A DNA stretch of 64,000 nucleotides from Posidonia oceanica. Lineage: Eukaryota > Streptophyta > Magnoliopsida > Alismatales > Posidoniaceae. The stretch is from assembly GCA_037176725.1 (NCBI GenBank), contig JAZBRS010000076.1, positions 121,291,001-121,355,000 of the forward strand, written 5' to 3'. The position numbers were made by a program, and so were the translations under genes. The notes beneath the pieces are model-generated. The model was not told the origin of the DNA. It saw only the letters and a list, made by a program, of their open reading frames with translations, and ran no database searches. This document shows positions 33,087-47,700 of this stretch, piece after piece; position 1 is the first letter of the stretch; each line of letters starts with the position of its first letter.

Positions 33087-36000
33087 GGGCTTGCACCAAT
33101 CATTCCAGGCGGTCTGGTCCTGATAAGGCATGTGCCAATCTTCCCTGACCTCCTCCCGGTCTTGATTGGGCATGCACCTATCATTCCTGGCCGTCTGGTC
33201 TTGATAAGGCATGCACTAATCATCCTTGACCTCTTCTGGGTCTTGATTAGGCAAGCACCGAACAATCCTGGCGGCCCGGTATTGATAAGGCAAGCACTTA
33301 TCATTCCAGACCTCTTCCGAGTCTTGATAGGGCTTGCGCCAAATATTCCGGGCGGTACGGTCTTGATTAGGCTTGCACTGATCATTCATGACCTCTTCCA
33401 GGTCTTGATAGGGCTTGCACCAATCATTCCTGGCAGTCCAGCCATGATTTGGGTTGCACGAATCATTCCTGACCACTCTCTGGGTCTTGATTGCGCTTGC
33501 ACCTACCATTCCTAGTGGTCCGGTTTTGATAACGCTTCCACTAATCATTCTTGACCTCTTCGGATCTTGCTAGGGCTTGCGCCTATCATTCTTGGTGGTC
33601 TGGTCTTGATAAGGCTAGCACTTATCATTCCTGACATCTTCCGGGTCTTGATTGGGCTTGCCCTTATCAATCCTGGGGTCCGGTTTTGTTAAGGCTTGCA
33701 CTTATCAATCCTGGCCTCCTCCGGGTCTGGATAGGGCTTGCACGTAGCATTCCTGGCATTCTGGTCTAGATAAGGCTCGCACTTATCATTCCTGACATCT
33801 TCCTGGTCGTGATAGTGCTTGCACCAATCATTCCTAGCGGTCTGGTCTTGATATGGCTTGCACTTATCACTCCTTACCTCTTCCAGCTCTTGGTAGGGCT
33901 TGCACCTAACATTCCTGGCGGTCCGGTCAAGAGAAGGCTTGCACTTATCATTCCTAACGTCTTCCGAGTCTTGATAGGGCTTGCACCCATCATTCCAGGC
34001 AGTCCGGTCTTCATAAGGCACACACTTATCATTCCTGACCTCCTCTAGATCTAGATTGGGCTTGCACCTATCATTCCTGGCAGACAGGTCTTGATAAGGC
34101 TTGCACTTATCATTCCTGACCTCTTCCGCATCTTGATAGGGCTTGCACATGTCATTCTTGGCGGTTCGATCTAGATAAGGCTTGCACTTATCATTCCTGA
34201 CCTCTCCCTGGGTCATGATAAGGCTTGCCCCTATCATTCCGAGCGGTCCGGTCTTGATTAGGCTTGAACTAATCATTCCGGACCTCTTCCGGGTCTTGAT
34301 AGGGCTTGCGTCTATCATTCCTGGCGGTCCGGTCTTGATAAGGCATGCACTTATCATTCCTGACCTCTTCTTGGTCTTGATAGGGCTTGCACCTATCATT
34401 CCTGGCGGTCCGGTCCTGATGAGGCTTGCACTTATCATTCCTGACCTCTTCCTGGTCTTGACAGGGCTTGCTCCTATCATTCGTGGCGGTCCGGTCATGA
34501 TGAGGCTTGCACTAATCATTCCTGACCTCTCCCTGGGTCTTGATAGGGCTTGCACCTATCATTCCTGGCGGTCCGGTCATGTTAAGGCTTGCACTTATCA
34601 TTCCTGACCTCCTCTAGGTCATGATTGGGCTTGCTATATCATTCCTGGCGGTCCGGTCTTGATAAGTCTTGCACTTATCATTCCTGACCTCTCCCTGTGT
34701 CATGATTGGGCTTGCCCCTATCATTCCTAGCTGGCCGGTCTTGATCGGGCTTGCACTTGTCATTCCTGACCTCTTCCGCGTCTTGATAGGGCTTGCACCT
34801 ATCAATCCAGACGGTCCAGTCTTGATAAGCCTTGCACTTATCATTCCTGACATCTTCTGCGTCTTAATAGTGCTTGCACCAATCATTTCTGGCGGTCCGA
34901 TCATGATACGGCTTGCACTTATCATTCCTGACCTATTTCGGGTCTTGGTAGGGCTTGCACTTTTCATTCCTGGCGGTCCTGTCGTGATAAGGCTTGCACT
35001 TATCATTCCAGAACTCTTCTAGGTCTTGATAGGGCTTGCACCCATCATTCCTGGCGGTCCGGTCTTCATAAGGCAAGCACTTTTCATTCCTGACCTCCTA
35101 TGGTTCTTGATAGGGCCTGCATCGATCATTCCAGGCGGTCCGGTCTTGATAGGGCTTGCACTTATCATTCCTGACCTCCTTCGTGTCTTGATAGGGCTCG
35201 GTCACGATAAGGCTTGCACTTATCATTCCTGACCACTCCCTGTGTCATGATAGGGCTTGCCCCTGTCATTCCTAGCGGTCCGGTCATGATAAGGCTTGCA
35301 CTTATCATTCCTGACCACTTCCGCATCTTGATAGGGCTTGCGCCTATCAATCCTGACGGTCCGATCATGATAAGGCCTGCTCTTATCATTCTGACCTCTT
35401 CTGGCTCTTGATAGGACTTGTAGCTATCATTCCTGGTGGTCCTGTCAAGATAAGGCTTTCACTTATCATTCCTGTCCTCTTCCGGGTCTTGATAGGGCTT
35501 TCACCTATCATTCCGCGCAGTCCGGTCCCGATAAGGCTTGCACTTATCATTTCGGACCTCTTCCGGGTCTTGATACGGCTTGCTCCTATAATTCCTAGCA
35601 GTACGGTCCTGTTGAGGCTTGCACCAATCATTCCTGACCTCTTCCGGGTCGTGATAGGGCTTGCACCAATCATTCCAAGTGGTCCGGTCATGATAAGGCT
35701 TGCACTTATCATTCCTGACCACTTCCTAATCTTGATAGGGCTTGCGCCAATCATTCCAGGCGGTCAGGTCTTGATTAGGCTTGCACATATCATTCCTAAC
35801 CTCTTCCGAGTCTTGATAGGTCTTGCTCTATCTTTCCTGGCGGTCTGGTCTTGATTCAGCTTGCCATTATCATTCTTGACCACTTCCGGGTCTTGATAGG
35901 GCTTGTGCCTATCATTCCTGGCAGTCAGGTCATGATAAGGCTTGCACTTATTATTTTTGACCTCTTCCCAGTTTTGATAGGGCCTGCAGCAATCCGTGCT

Positions 36001-37569
36001 GTTGTTCCGATCTTGATAAGTCTTGCACTAATCATTCCGGACCTCTTTCGGGTCTTGATAGGGCTTGTACCCACCATTCCTGGCGGTCTGGTGTTGATAA
36101 GGCTTGCACTTACATTCTGGACCTCCTCCGGGTTTTGATAGGGTATGCACCAAACATTCCTGGTGTTCCGTTCTTGATAAGTCTTGCACTAATCGTTCCT
36201 GACCTCTTCCGGGTCTTGATAGGGCTTGCACCTACCATTCTTGGCAGTCCGATCTTGATAAGGCTTGCGCTTATCATTCCTGACCTCTTCCGGGTCTTGA
36301 TAGGGCTTGCACCTATCATTCCTGGCGGTTCGATCTAGATAAGACTTGCACTTATCATTCCTGACGTCTTCGGGTCTTGGTTGGGCAAGCACCTTTCAAT
36401 CCTGGCAGTCCGGTCTTGATAAGGCTTGCACTTATCATTCCTGACTTCTACCTGGTCTTGATAGGGCTTACTCTATCATTCCTAGCGGTCTGGTCTTGAT
36501 TAGGCATGCACTGATCATTCTTGACCTCTTTCGGGTCTTGATAGGGCCTACGCCTATAATTCCTGGCGGTGCGATCTTGATAAGGCTTGCACTTATCATT
36601 CTTGACCTCTTCCTGGTTTTGATAGGGCATGCTCCAATCATTCCTGGCGTTTCGTTCTTGATATGTCTTGCACTATTCGTTCCTGACCACTTCTGGGTCT
36701 TGATAGGGCTTGCACATGTCATTCTTGGCTGTTCGATCATGATAAGGCTTGCACTTATCATTCCCGACCTCTCCCTGGGTCATGATAGGGCTTGCGCCTA
36801 TCTTTCCGTGTAGTCCGGTCTTGATAAGGCTTGCACTTATCATTCCTGACCTCTTCCGGGTCATGATTGGGCTTGTAGCTATCTTTCCTGGCAGTCCGAT
36901 CTTGATCAGGCTTGCACTAATCATTCCTGACCTGTTCCGGGTCATGATAGGGCTAGCACCTATCATTCCTGGTGGTCAGGTCTTGATAAGGCTTACACTT
37001 ATCATTGCTGACCTCTTCTGGGTCTTGATAGGGCTTGCACCTAACATTCCTAGTGGTCTAGTCATGATATGGCTTGCACTTATCATTCCTGACCTCTGTC
37101 GGGTCTTGATAGCGCTTGCTCTTATCATTCCTGGCGGACCGATCATGAAAAGTCTTGCACTAATATGTCCTGACCTCTCCAAGGGTCTTGATAGGGCTTG
37201 CACCTATCATTCCTGGCGGTCCGGTCTTGAGAAGCTTGCACTTATCATTCCTAACTTCTTCCGTGTGATGATAAGGCTTGCGCTATCACTACTGGCGGTC
37301 CGGTCTTGATAAGGCTTGCACTTAATACTCCAGACCTCTTCCATGTCTTGATAGGGCTTGCACCTATCATTCCTGGCGGTCTGGTCTTGATAAGGCTTGC
37401 ACTTATCATTCCTGACCTCTTCAGGGTCTCGATAAGGCTAGCACTGAACATTCCAGGCGGTCTGGTCTTGATGAGGCATGCACAAATCATTTCTGACCTC
37501 TTCTGGGTCATGATAGGACTTGCGCCTAACATTCCTGGCAGACCGGTCTTGATAAGTATTGCACTTATC

Positions 37570-40500
37570 ATTCCTTACCTCTTCCGGGTCTTGATAGGGC
37601 TTGCACGAATCATTCCTAGTGGTCCAGTCGTGATAAGGCTTGCCCAAATCATTCCTGACCTCTCTCTGGGTCTTGATAGTGCTTGCTCATATCTTTCCTG
37701 GCGGTGCTGTTTTGATAACGCTTGCACTTATCATTCCAGGCCTCTTTCGGGTCTTGATAGGGCAAGCCCCTATCATTCCTGACGGTCCGGTCATGATACG
37801 GCTTGCACTTATCATTCCTGACCTCTTCCGGGTCTTAATTGGGCTTGCACCTATCGTGCCTGGCGGTCCGGTCTAGATATGGCTTGCATTTATCATTCCT
37901 GACCACTTCTGGGTCTTGATAGGGTTGGCACCAATCATTCCTGGCGGTCCGGTCTTGATAGGACTTGCACTTATCATTCCTGGCGGTCCGGTCTTGGTAG
38001 GGCTTGCACCAATCATTCTGGTGGTCCAGTCTTGATACAGCTTGCCCCTATCAATCCAGACCTCTTTCTGGTCTTGGTAGGGCATGCACTTGTCAATCTT
38101 GGCGGTCATGTCATGATAAGGCTTGCACTTATCATTCCTGAACTCTTCCGGGTCTTGATAGGGCTTGCGCCCATCATTCCAGGCAGTCTGGTCTTCATAA
38201 GGCAAGCACTTTTCATTCCTGACTACCTACGGGTCTTGATAGGGCCTGCACCTATCAATCCTGGTGGTCCGGTCGTGATAAGGCTTGCACTTATCATTCC
38301 TGACCTCTTCCGGGTCATGATAGGGCTTGCAGATATCATTCTTGGCGGTCCGATCATGACAAGGCTTGCACTTATCATTCCTGACCTCTTACGGGTCTCC
38401 AAAGGGCATGCCCCTATCATTCATAGTGGTTCGGTCTTGATAAGGCTTGCACTTATCATTCCTGACCTCTTCCGCATCTTGATAGGGCTTGCGCCTATCA
38501 ATCCTGGTGGTCTGGTCATGATAAGGCTTGCACTTATCATTCCTGACCTCTTCTGGGTCTTGATAGGGCTTGCACCTTTCATGCCGGGTGGTCCGGTCGG
38601 GATAAGGCTTGCACTTATCATTCCTGACCTCTTCCAGGTCTTGATAGCACTAGCTCCTATCATTCCTGGCGGTTAGGTCGTGATAAGGCTTGCACTTATC
38701 TTTTCGGTACTCTTCCGGGTCTTGATTGGGCTTGCACCTATCATTCCTGGTGGTCCGGTCCTGATTAGGCTTGCACCTATCATTCTAGACCTCTTGCAGG
38801 TCCTGATGGGGCTTGCATCGATCATTCCTTGCGGTTCGGTCATGATAAGGCTTGCAGTTATCATTCCTGACCTCATTCTCATCTTGATAGGGCTTGCGCC
38901 TACCATTCCTGGCAATCCAGTGTTGATAAGGCTAGCATTTATCATTCCTGACCTCTTCCGGGTCATGATAGGGCTTGCTCTATCATTCCTAGCGGTCTAG
39001 TCTTGATTAGGCTTGCACTTATTATTCTTGACCGCTTCCGAGTCTTGATAGGGCTTGCGCCTATCATTCCTTGCGGTCCGGTCATGATAAGGCATGCACC
39101 TATCATTCCTGACCTCTTCCGGGTTTTGATAGGGCATGCACCAATCATTGCTGGCATTCCGTTCTTGATAAGTCTTGCACTAATCATTCCAGACATCTTA
39201 CGAGTCTTGATAGGGCTTGCACCTACCATTCCTGGCGGTCTGGTCATGATAAGGCTCGCACTTATCATTCCTGACCTCTTCTAGGTTTTGATAGGGCATG
39301 CACCAATCATTCCTGGCGTTCCGTTCTTGATAAGTCTTGCACTAATCGTTCCTGACCGCTTAGGGGTCTTGATAGGGCTTGCACCTACCATTCATGGCGG
39401 TCCGTTCTTGATAAGGCTTGCGCCGATCATTCCTCACCTCTTCCGTGTCTTGATAGGGCTTGCACCTATCATTCCGGGTGGTTCGATCTTGATAAGGCTT
39501 GCATTTATCATTCCTGACCAATTACGGGTCTTGGTTGGGCTTGAACCAGTCACTCCTGGCGGTCCGGTCTTGACTAGGCTTGCACTTATCATTCTTGACC
39601 TCTTCCAGGTCTAGATAGGGCATGCACATATCATTCCTGGCGGTCTGGTCTGGATAAGGCATGAACTTATCATTCTTGACCACTTCCCAGTCTTGATAGG
39701 GCTTTCACCTATCATTCCTAGTGGTTCGATCTTGATAAGGCTTGCTCTTACCATTCTTGACCGCTTCCGGGTCTTGATAGGCCACACACATATCATTTCT
39801 TGCAGTCCGGTCTTGATAAGGCTTGCACTTATGATTCCTGACCTCTCCCTTTGTCTTGATAGGGCTTGCACCTATCATTCCTGGCGGTCTGGTCTTGATA
39901 AGGCCCGCACTTATCATTCCTGACCTCTTCTGGGTCATGATAGGGCTTGCGCTTATCATTTTTGGCTGTCCAGTCATGATAAGGCTTGCACTTATCAATC
40001 TTGACCTCTTCCGGATCTTGGTAGGGCTTGTAGCTACCATTCCTGGTGGTCCGGTCATGGTAATGCTTGTACTTATCATTCCTGACCTCTTCTTGGTCTT
40101 GATAGGGCTTGCACCTATCATTCTAGGCGGTTTGGTCTTGATCAGGCTTGCACTTTTCGTACTTGACCTCATCTGGGTCTTGTTTGGGCTTGCACATAAC
40201 ATTCCTAGCGGTCCGGTCTTGATAACGCTTGCACTTAACATTGCTGACCCCTTTCGGGTCTTGATAGCACTTGCTCTTATCATTCCTAGCGGTTCGGTCT
40301 TGATAAGGCTTGCACTTATCGTTCCGGACCTATCCATAGGTCTTGATAGGGCTTGCACCTATCATTCTAGGCGGTCTGGTCTTGATAAGGCTTGCACTTA
40401 ACATTCCTGACCTCACCCTTGGTCTTGATAAGGCTTGCACCTATCATTCCTGGCGGTCCGGTCTAGATAAGGCTTGCACTTATCAATCCAGACCTCTTCC

Positions 40501-43500
40501 AAGTCGTGATAGGTTTAGCACCTATCATTCCTGGCAGTCCGGTCTTGATAAGGCTTGCACTTATCGTTCCAGACCTCTTCCGTGTCTTGATAGGGCTTGC
40601 ACCAATCATTCCAGGCGGTCTGGTCCTGATAAGGCATGTGCCAATCTTCCCTGACCTCCTCCCGGTCTTGATTGGGCAGGCACCTATCATTCCTGGCCGT
40701 CCGGTCTTGATAAGGCATGCACTAATCATCCTTGACCTCTTCTGGGTCTTGATTAGGCAAGCACCGAACAATCCTGGCGGCCCGGTCTTGATAAGGCAAG
40801 CACTTATCATTCCTGACCTCTTCCGAGTCTTGATAGGGCTTGCGCCAAATATTCCGGGCGGTACGATCTTGATTAGGCTTGCACTGATCATTCATGACCT
40901 CTTCCAGGTCTTGATAGGGCTTGCTCCAATCATTCCTGGCAGTCCAGCCATGATTTGGGTTGCACGAATCATTCCTGACCTCTCTCTGGGTCTTGATTGT
41001 GCTTGCACCTACCATTCCTAGTGGTCCGGTTTTGATAACGCTTCCACTAATCATTCCTGACCTCTTCGGATCTTGCTAGGGCTTGCGCCTATCATTCCTG
41101 GCGGTCTGGTCATGATAAGGCTAGCACTTATCATTCCTGACATCTTCCGGGTCTTGATTGGGCTTGCACTTATCAATCCTGGCGGTCCGGTTTTGTTAAG
41201 GCTTGCACTTATCAATCCTGGCCTCTTCCGGGTCTGGATAGGGCTTGCACGTAGCATTCCTGGCATTCTGGTCTAGATAAGGCTCGCACTTATCATTCCT
41301 GACATCTTCCTGGTCGTGATAGTGCTTGCACCAATCATTCCTAGCGGTCTGGTCTTGATATGGCTTGCACTTATCACTCCTTACCTCTTCCAGCTCTTGG
41401 TAGGGCTTGCACCTAACATTCCTGGCGGTCCGGTCATGAGAAGGCTTGCACTTATCATTCCTAACGTCTTCCGGGTCTTGATAGGGCTTGCACCCATCAT
41501 TCCAGGCGGTCCGGTCTTCATAAGGCACACACTAATCATTCCTGACCTCCTCTGGATCTTGATTGGGCTTGCACCTATCATTTCTGGCAGACAGGTCTTG
41601 ATAAGGCTTGCACTTATCATTCCTGACCTCTTCCGGATCTTGATAGGGCTTGCACATGTCATTCTTGGCGGTTCGATCTAGATAAGGCTTGCACTTATCA
41701 TTCCTGACCTCTCCCTGGGTCATGATAGGGCTTGCCCCTATCATTCCGAGCGGTCCGGTCTTGATAAGGCTTGCACTAATCATTCCGAACCTCTTCCGGG
41801 TCTTGATAGGGCTTGCTCGAATCATTCCTAGTGGTCCAGTCGTGATAAGGCTTGCCCAAATCATTCCCGACCTCTCTCTGGGTCTTGATAGTGCTTGCTC
41901 ATATCTTTCCGGGCGGTGCTGTTTTGATAACGCTTGCACTTATCATTCATGGCCTCTTTCGGGTCTTGATAGGGCAAGCGCCTATCATTCCTGACGGTCC
42001 GGTCATGATACGGCTTGCACTTATCATTCCTGACCTCTTCCGGGTCTTAATTGGGCTTGCACCTATCGTGCCTGGCGGTCCGGTCTAGATATGGCTTGCA
42101 TTTATCATTCCTGACCACTTCTGGGTCTTGATAGGGTTGGCACCAATCATTCCTGGCGGTCCGGTCTTGATACGATTTGCACTTATCATTCCTGGCGGTC
42201 CGGTCTTGGTAGGGCTTGCACCAATCATTCTGGTGGTCCAGTCTTGATACAGCTTGCCCCTATCAATCCAGACCTCTTTCTGGTCTTGGTAGGGCATGCA
42301 CTTGTCAATCTTGGCGGTCATGTCATGATAAGGCTTGCACTTATCATTCCTGAACTCTTCCGGGTCTTGATAGGGCTTGCGCCCATCATTCCAGGCAGTC
42401 CGGTCTTCATAAGGCAAGCACTTTTCATTCCTGACTACCTATGGGTCTTGATAGGGCCTGCACCTATCAATCCTGGTGGTCCGGTCGTGATAAGGCTTGC
42501 ACTTATCATTCCTGACCTCTTCCGGGTCATGATAGGGCTTGCAGATATCATTCTTGGCTGTCCGATCATGACAAGGCTTGCACTTATCATTCCTGACCTC
42601 TTACGGGTCTTCATAGGGCATGCCCCTATCATTCATAGTGGTTCGGTCTTGATAAGGCTTGCACTTATCATTCCTGACCTCTTCCGCATCTTGATAGTGC
42701 TTGCGCCTATCAATCCCGGTGGTCTGGTCATGATAAGGCTTGCACTTATCATTCCTGACCTCTTCTGGGTCTTGATAGGGCTTGCACCTTTCATGCCGGG
42801 TGGTCCGGTCGGGATAAGGCTTGCACATATCATTCCTGTCCTCTTCCAGGTCTTGATAGCACTAGCTCCTATCATTCCTGGCGGTTAGGTCGTGATAAGG
42901 CTTGCACTTATCTTTCGGGTACTCTTCCGGGTCTTGATTGGGCTTGCACCTATCATTCCTGGTGGTCCGGTCCTGATTAGGCTTGCACCTATCATTCTTG
43001 ACCTCTTCCAGGTCCTGATGGGGCTTGCATCGATCATTCCTTGCGGTTCGGTCATGATAAGGCTTGCAGTTATCATTCCTGACCTCATCCTCATCTTGAT
43101 AGGGCTTGCGCCTACCATTCCTGGCAATCCGGTGTTGATAAGGCTAGCATTTATCATTCCTGACCTCTTCCGGGTCATGATAGGGCTTGCTCTATCATTC
43201 CTAGCGGTCTAGTCTTGATTAGGCTTGCACTTATCATTCTTGACCTCTTCCGAGTCTTGATAGGGCTTGCGCCTATCATTCCATGCGGTCCGGTCATGAT
43301 AAGGCTTGCACCTATCATTCCTGACCTCTTCCGGGTTTTGATAGGGCATGCACCAATCATTGCTGGCATTCCGTTCTTGATAAGTCTTGCACTAATCATT
43401 CCTGACATCTTACGGGTCTTGATAGGGCTTGCACCTACCATTCCTGGCAGTCTGGTCATGATAAGGCTTGCACTTATCATTCCTGACCTCTTCTAGGTTT

Positions 43501-44700
43501 TGATAGGGCATGCACCAATCATTCCTGGCGTTCCGTTCTTGATAAGTCTTGCACTAATCGTTCCTGACCGCTTAGGGGTCTTGATAGGGCTTGCACCTAC
43601 CATTCATGGCGGTCCGTTCTTGATAAGGCTTGCGCCGATCATTCCTCACCTCTTCCGGGTCTTGATAGGGCTTGCACCTATCATTCCGGGCGGTTCGATC
43701 TTGATAAGGCTTGCATTTATCATTCCTGACCAATTACGGATCTTGGTTGGGCTTGAACCAGTCACTCTTGGCGGTCCGGTCTTGACTAGGCTTGCACTTA
43801 TCATTCTTGACCTCTTCCAGGTCAAGATAGGGCTTGCACATATCATTCCTGGCGGTCTGGTCAGGATAAGGCATGAACTTATCATTCTTGACCACTTCCC
43901 GGTCATGATAGGGCTTTCACCTATCATTCCTAGTGGTTCGATCTTGATAAGGCTTGCTCTTACCATTCTTGACCGCTTCCGGGTCTTGATAGGGCACGCA
44001 CATATCATTCCTAGCAGTCCGGTCTTGATAAGGCTTGCACTTATCATTCCTGACCTCTCCCTTTGTCTTGATAGGGCTTGCACCTATCATTCCTGGCAGT
44101 CTGGTCTTGATAAGGCCCGCACTTATCATTCCTGACCTCTTCTGGGTCATGATAGGGCTTGCGCTTATCATTTTTGGCTATCCAGTCATGATAAGGCTTG
44201 CACTTATCAATCTTGACCTCTTCCGGATCTTGGTAGGGCTTGTAGCTACCATTCCTGGTGGTCCGGTCATGGTAATGCTTGTACTTATCATTCCTGACCT
44301 CTTCTTGGTCTTGATAGGGCTTGCACCTATCATTCTAGGCGGTTTGGTCTTGATCAGGCTTGCACTTTTCGTACTTGACCTCATCTGGGTCTTGTTTGGG
44401 CTTGCACCTAACATTCCTAGCGGTCCGGTCTTGATAACGCTTGCACTTAACATTGCTGACCCCTTTCGGGTCTTGATAGCACTTGCTCTTATCATTCCTA
44501 GCGGTTCGGTCTTGATAAGGCTTGCACTTATCGTTCCGGACCTATCCATAGGTCTTGATAGGGCTTGCACCTATCATTCTAGGCGGTCTGGTCTTGATAA
44601 GGCTTGCACTTATCATTCCTAACCTCACCCTTGGTCTTGATATGGCTTGCACCTATCATTCCTGGCGGTCCGGTCAAGATAAGGCATGCACTTATCAATC
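37570..44700. repeat. Segment pair with offset 4,212 in the satellite
   Basis: About 37,570-40,500 matches about 41,780-44,700 at a constant offset of 4,212. Another offset, 5,418 (which equals 4,212 plus 1,206), links 39.7-41.3 kb with 45.1-46.7 kb. The sums show stepwise growth of the higher-order pattern. Confidence 0.7.
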
Positions 44701-47700
44701 CAGACCTCTTCCAAGTCTTGATAGGTTTCGCACCTATCATTCCTAGTGGTCCGGTCATGATAACGCTTGCACTTATCATTCCAGACCTCTTTCGGGTCAT
44801 GATAGGGCTTGCACCTATCATTCCAGGCGGTCCGGTCATGATAAGGCTTGCACTTATCATTTTCGACCTCTTCCGTGTCCTGATAGGGGTTGCGCCAATC
44901 AGTCCAGGCGGTCTTGTCCTGATAAGGCATGCGCCTATCTTCCGGGTCCTGATAGGGCTTGCGCCAATCATTCCAGGCGGTCCGGTCTTGACTAGGCTTG
45001 CACTTATCATTCTTGACCTCTTCCAGGTCTAGATAGGGCTTGCACATATCATTCCTGGCGGTCTGGTCAGGGTAAGGCATGAACTTATCATTCTTGACCA
45101 CTTCCCGGTCTTGATAGGGCTTTCACCTATCATTCCTAGTGGTTCGATCTTGATAAGGCTTGCTCCTACCCTTCTTGACCGCTTCCGGGTCTTGATAGGG
45201 CACGCACATATCATTCCTAGCAGTCCGGTCTTGATATGGCTTGCACATATCATTCCTGATCTCTCCCTTTGTCTTGATAGGGCTTGCACCTATCATTCCT
45301 GGCGGTCTGGTCTTGATAAGGCCCGCACTTATCATTCCTGACCTCTTCTCGGTCATGATAGGGCTTGCGCTTATCATTTTTGGCTGTCCAGTCAAGATAA
45401 GGCTTGCACTTATCAATCTTGACCTCTTCCGGATCTTGGTAGGGCTTGTAGCTACCATTCCTGGTGGTCCGGTCATGGTAATGCTTGTACTTATCATTCC
45501 TGACCTCTTCTTGGTCTTGATAGGGCTTGCACCTATCATTCGAGGCGGTTTGGTCTTGATCAGGCTTGCACTTTTCGTACTTGACCTCATCTGGGTCTTG
45601 ATTGGGCTTGCACCTAACATTCCTAGCGGTCCGGTCTTGATAACGCTTGCACTTAACATTGCTGACCTCTTTCGGGTCTTGATAGCACTTGCTCTTATCA
45701 TTCCTAGCGGTTCAGTCTTGATAGGGCTTGCACTTATCGTTCCGGACCTATCCATAGGTCTTGATAGGGCTTGCACCTATCATTCTAGGCGGTCTCGTCT
45801 TGATAAGGCTTGCACTTATCAATCCTGACCTCACCCTTGGTCTTGATTAGGCTTGCACCTATCATTCCTGGCGGTCCGGTCTAGATAAGGCTTGCACTTA
45901 TCAATCCAGACCTCTTCCAAGTCGTGATAGGTTTAGCACCTATCATTCCTGGCAGTCCGGTCTTGATAAGGCTTGCACTTATCGTTCCAGACCTCTTCCG
46001 TGTCTTGATATGGCTTGCACCAATCATTCCAGGCGGTCTGGTCCTGATAAGGCATGTGCCAATCTTCCCTGACCACCTCCCGGTCTTGATTGGTCGTGCA
46101 CCTATCATTCCTGGCCGTCCGGTCTTGATAAGGCATGCACTAATCATCCTTGACCTCTTCTGGGTCTTGATTAGGCAAGCACCGAACAATCCTGGCGGCC
46201 CGGTCTTGATAAGGCAAGCACTTATCATTCCTGACCTCTTCCGAGTCTTGATAGGGCTTGCGCCAAATATTCCAGGCGGTACGGTCTTGATTAGGCTTGC
46301 ACTGATCATTCATGACCTCTTCCAGGTCTTGATAGAGCTTGCACCAATCATTCCTGGCAGTCCAGCCATGATTTGGGTTGCACGAATCATTCCTGACCTC
46401 TCTCTGGGTCTTGATTGTGCTTGCACCTACCATTCCTAGTGGTCCGGTTTTGATAACGCTTCCACTAATCATTCCTGACCTCTTCGGATCTTGCTAGGGC
46501 TTGCGCCTATCATTCCTGGCGGTCTGGTCATGATAAGGCTAGCACTTATCATTCCTGACATCTTCCGGGTCTTGATTGGGCTTGCACTTATCAATCCTGG
46601 CGGTCCGGTTTTGTTAAGGCTTGCACTTATTAATCCTGGCCTCTTCCGGGTCTGGATAGGGCTTGCACGTAGCATTCCTGGCATTCTGGTCTAGATAAGG
46701 CTCGCACTTATCATTCCTGACATCTTCCGGGTCGTGATAGTGCTTGCACCAATCATTCCTAGCGGTCTGGTCTTGATATGGCTTGCACTTATCACTCCTT
46801 ACCTCTTCCAGCTCTTGGTAGGGCTTGTACCTAACATTCCTGGCGGTCCGGTCATGAGAAGGCTTGCACTTATCATTCCTAACGTCTTCCGGGTCTTGAT
46901 AGGGCTTGCACCCATCATTCCAGGCGGTCCGGTCTTCATAAGGCACACACTTATCATTTCTGACCTCCGCTGGATCTTGATTGGGCTTGCACCTATCATT
47001 CCTGGCAGACAGGTCTTGATAAGGCTTGCACTTATCATTCCTGACCTCTTCCGGATCTTGATTGGGCTTGCACATGTCATTCTTGGCGGTTCGATCTAGA
47101 TAAGGCTTGCACTTATCATTCCTGGCCTCTCCCTGGGTCATGATAGGGCTTGCCCCTATCATTCTGAGCGGTCCGGTCTTGATAAGGCTTGCACTAGTCA
47201 TTCCGGACCTCTTCCTGGTCTTGATAGGGCTTGCGTCTATCATTCCTGGCGGTCCGGTCTTGATAAGGCATGCACTTATCATTCCTGACCTCTTCTTGGT
47301 CTTGATAGGGCTTGCACCTATCATTCCTGGCGGTCCGGTCCTGATGAGGCTTGCACTTATCATTCCTGACCTCTTCCTGGTCTTGACAGGGCTTGCTCCT
47401 ATCATTCGTGGCGGTCCAGTCATGATGAGGCTTGCACTAATCATTCCTGACCTCTCCCTGGGTCTTGATAGGGCTTGCACCTATCATTCCTGGCGGTCCG
47501 GTCATGATAAGGCTTGCACTTATCATTCCTGACCTCCTCAAGGTCATGATTGGGCTTGCTATATCATTCCTGGCGGTCCGGTCTTGATAAGGCTTGCACT
47601 TATCATTCCTGACCTCTCCCTGTGTCATGATTGGGCTTGCCCCTATCATTCCTAGCTGGCCGGTCTTGATCGGGCTTGCACTTGTCATTCCTGACCTCTT

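Larger units (their letters stand above)
27900..40650. repeat. Long-range satellite duplication, offset 8,875/8,712
   Basis: 27.9-29.5 kb matches 36.75-38.4 kb at offset about 8,875, and 30.25-31.9 kb matches 38.96-40.65 kb at offset 8,712. Distinctive variant units keep their order. The shift of 162 is explained by the local duplication at 29,451-29,762. Confidence 0.75.
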
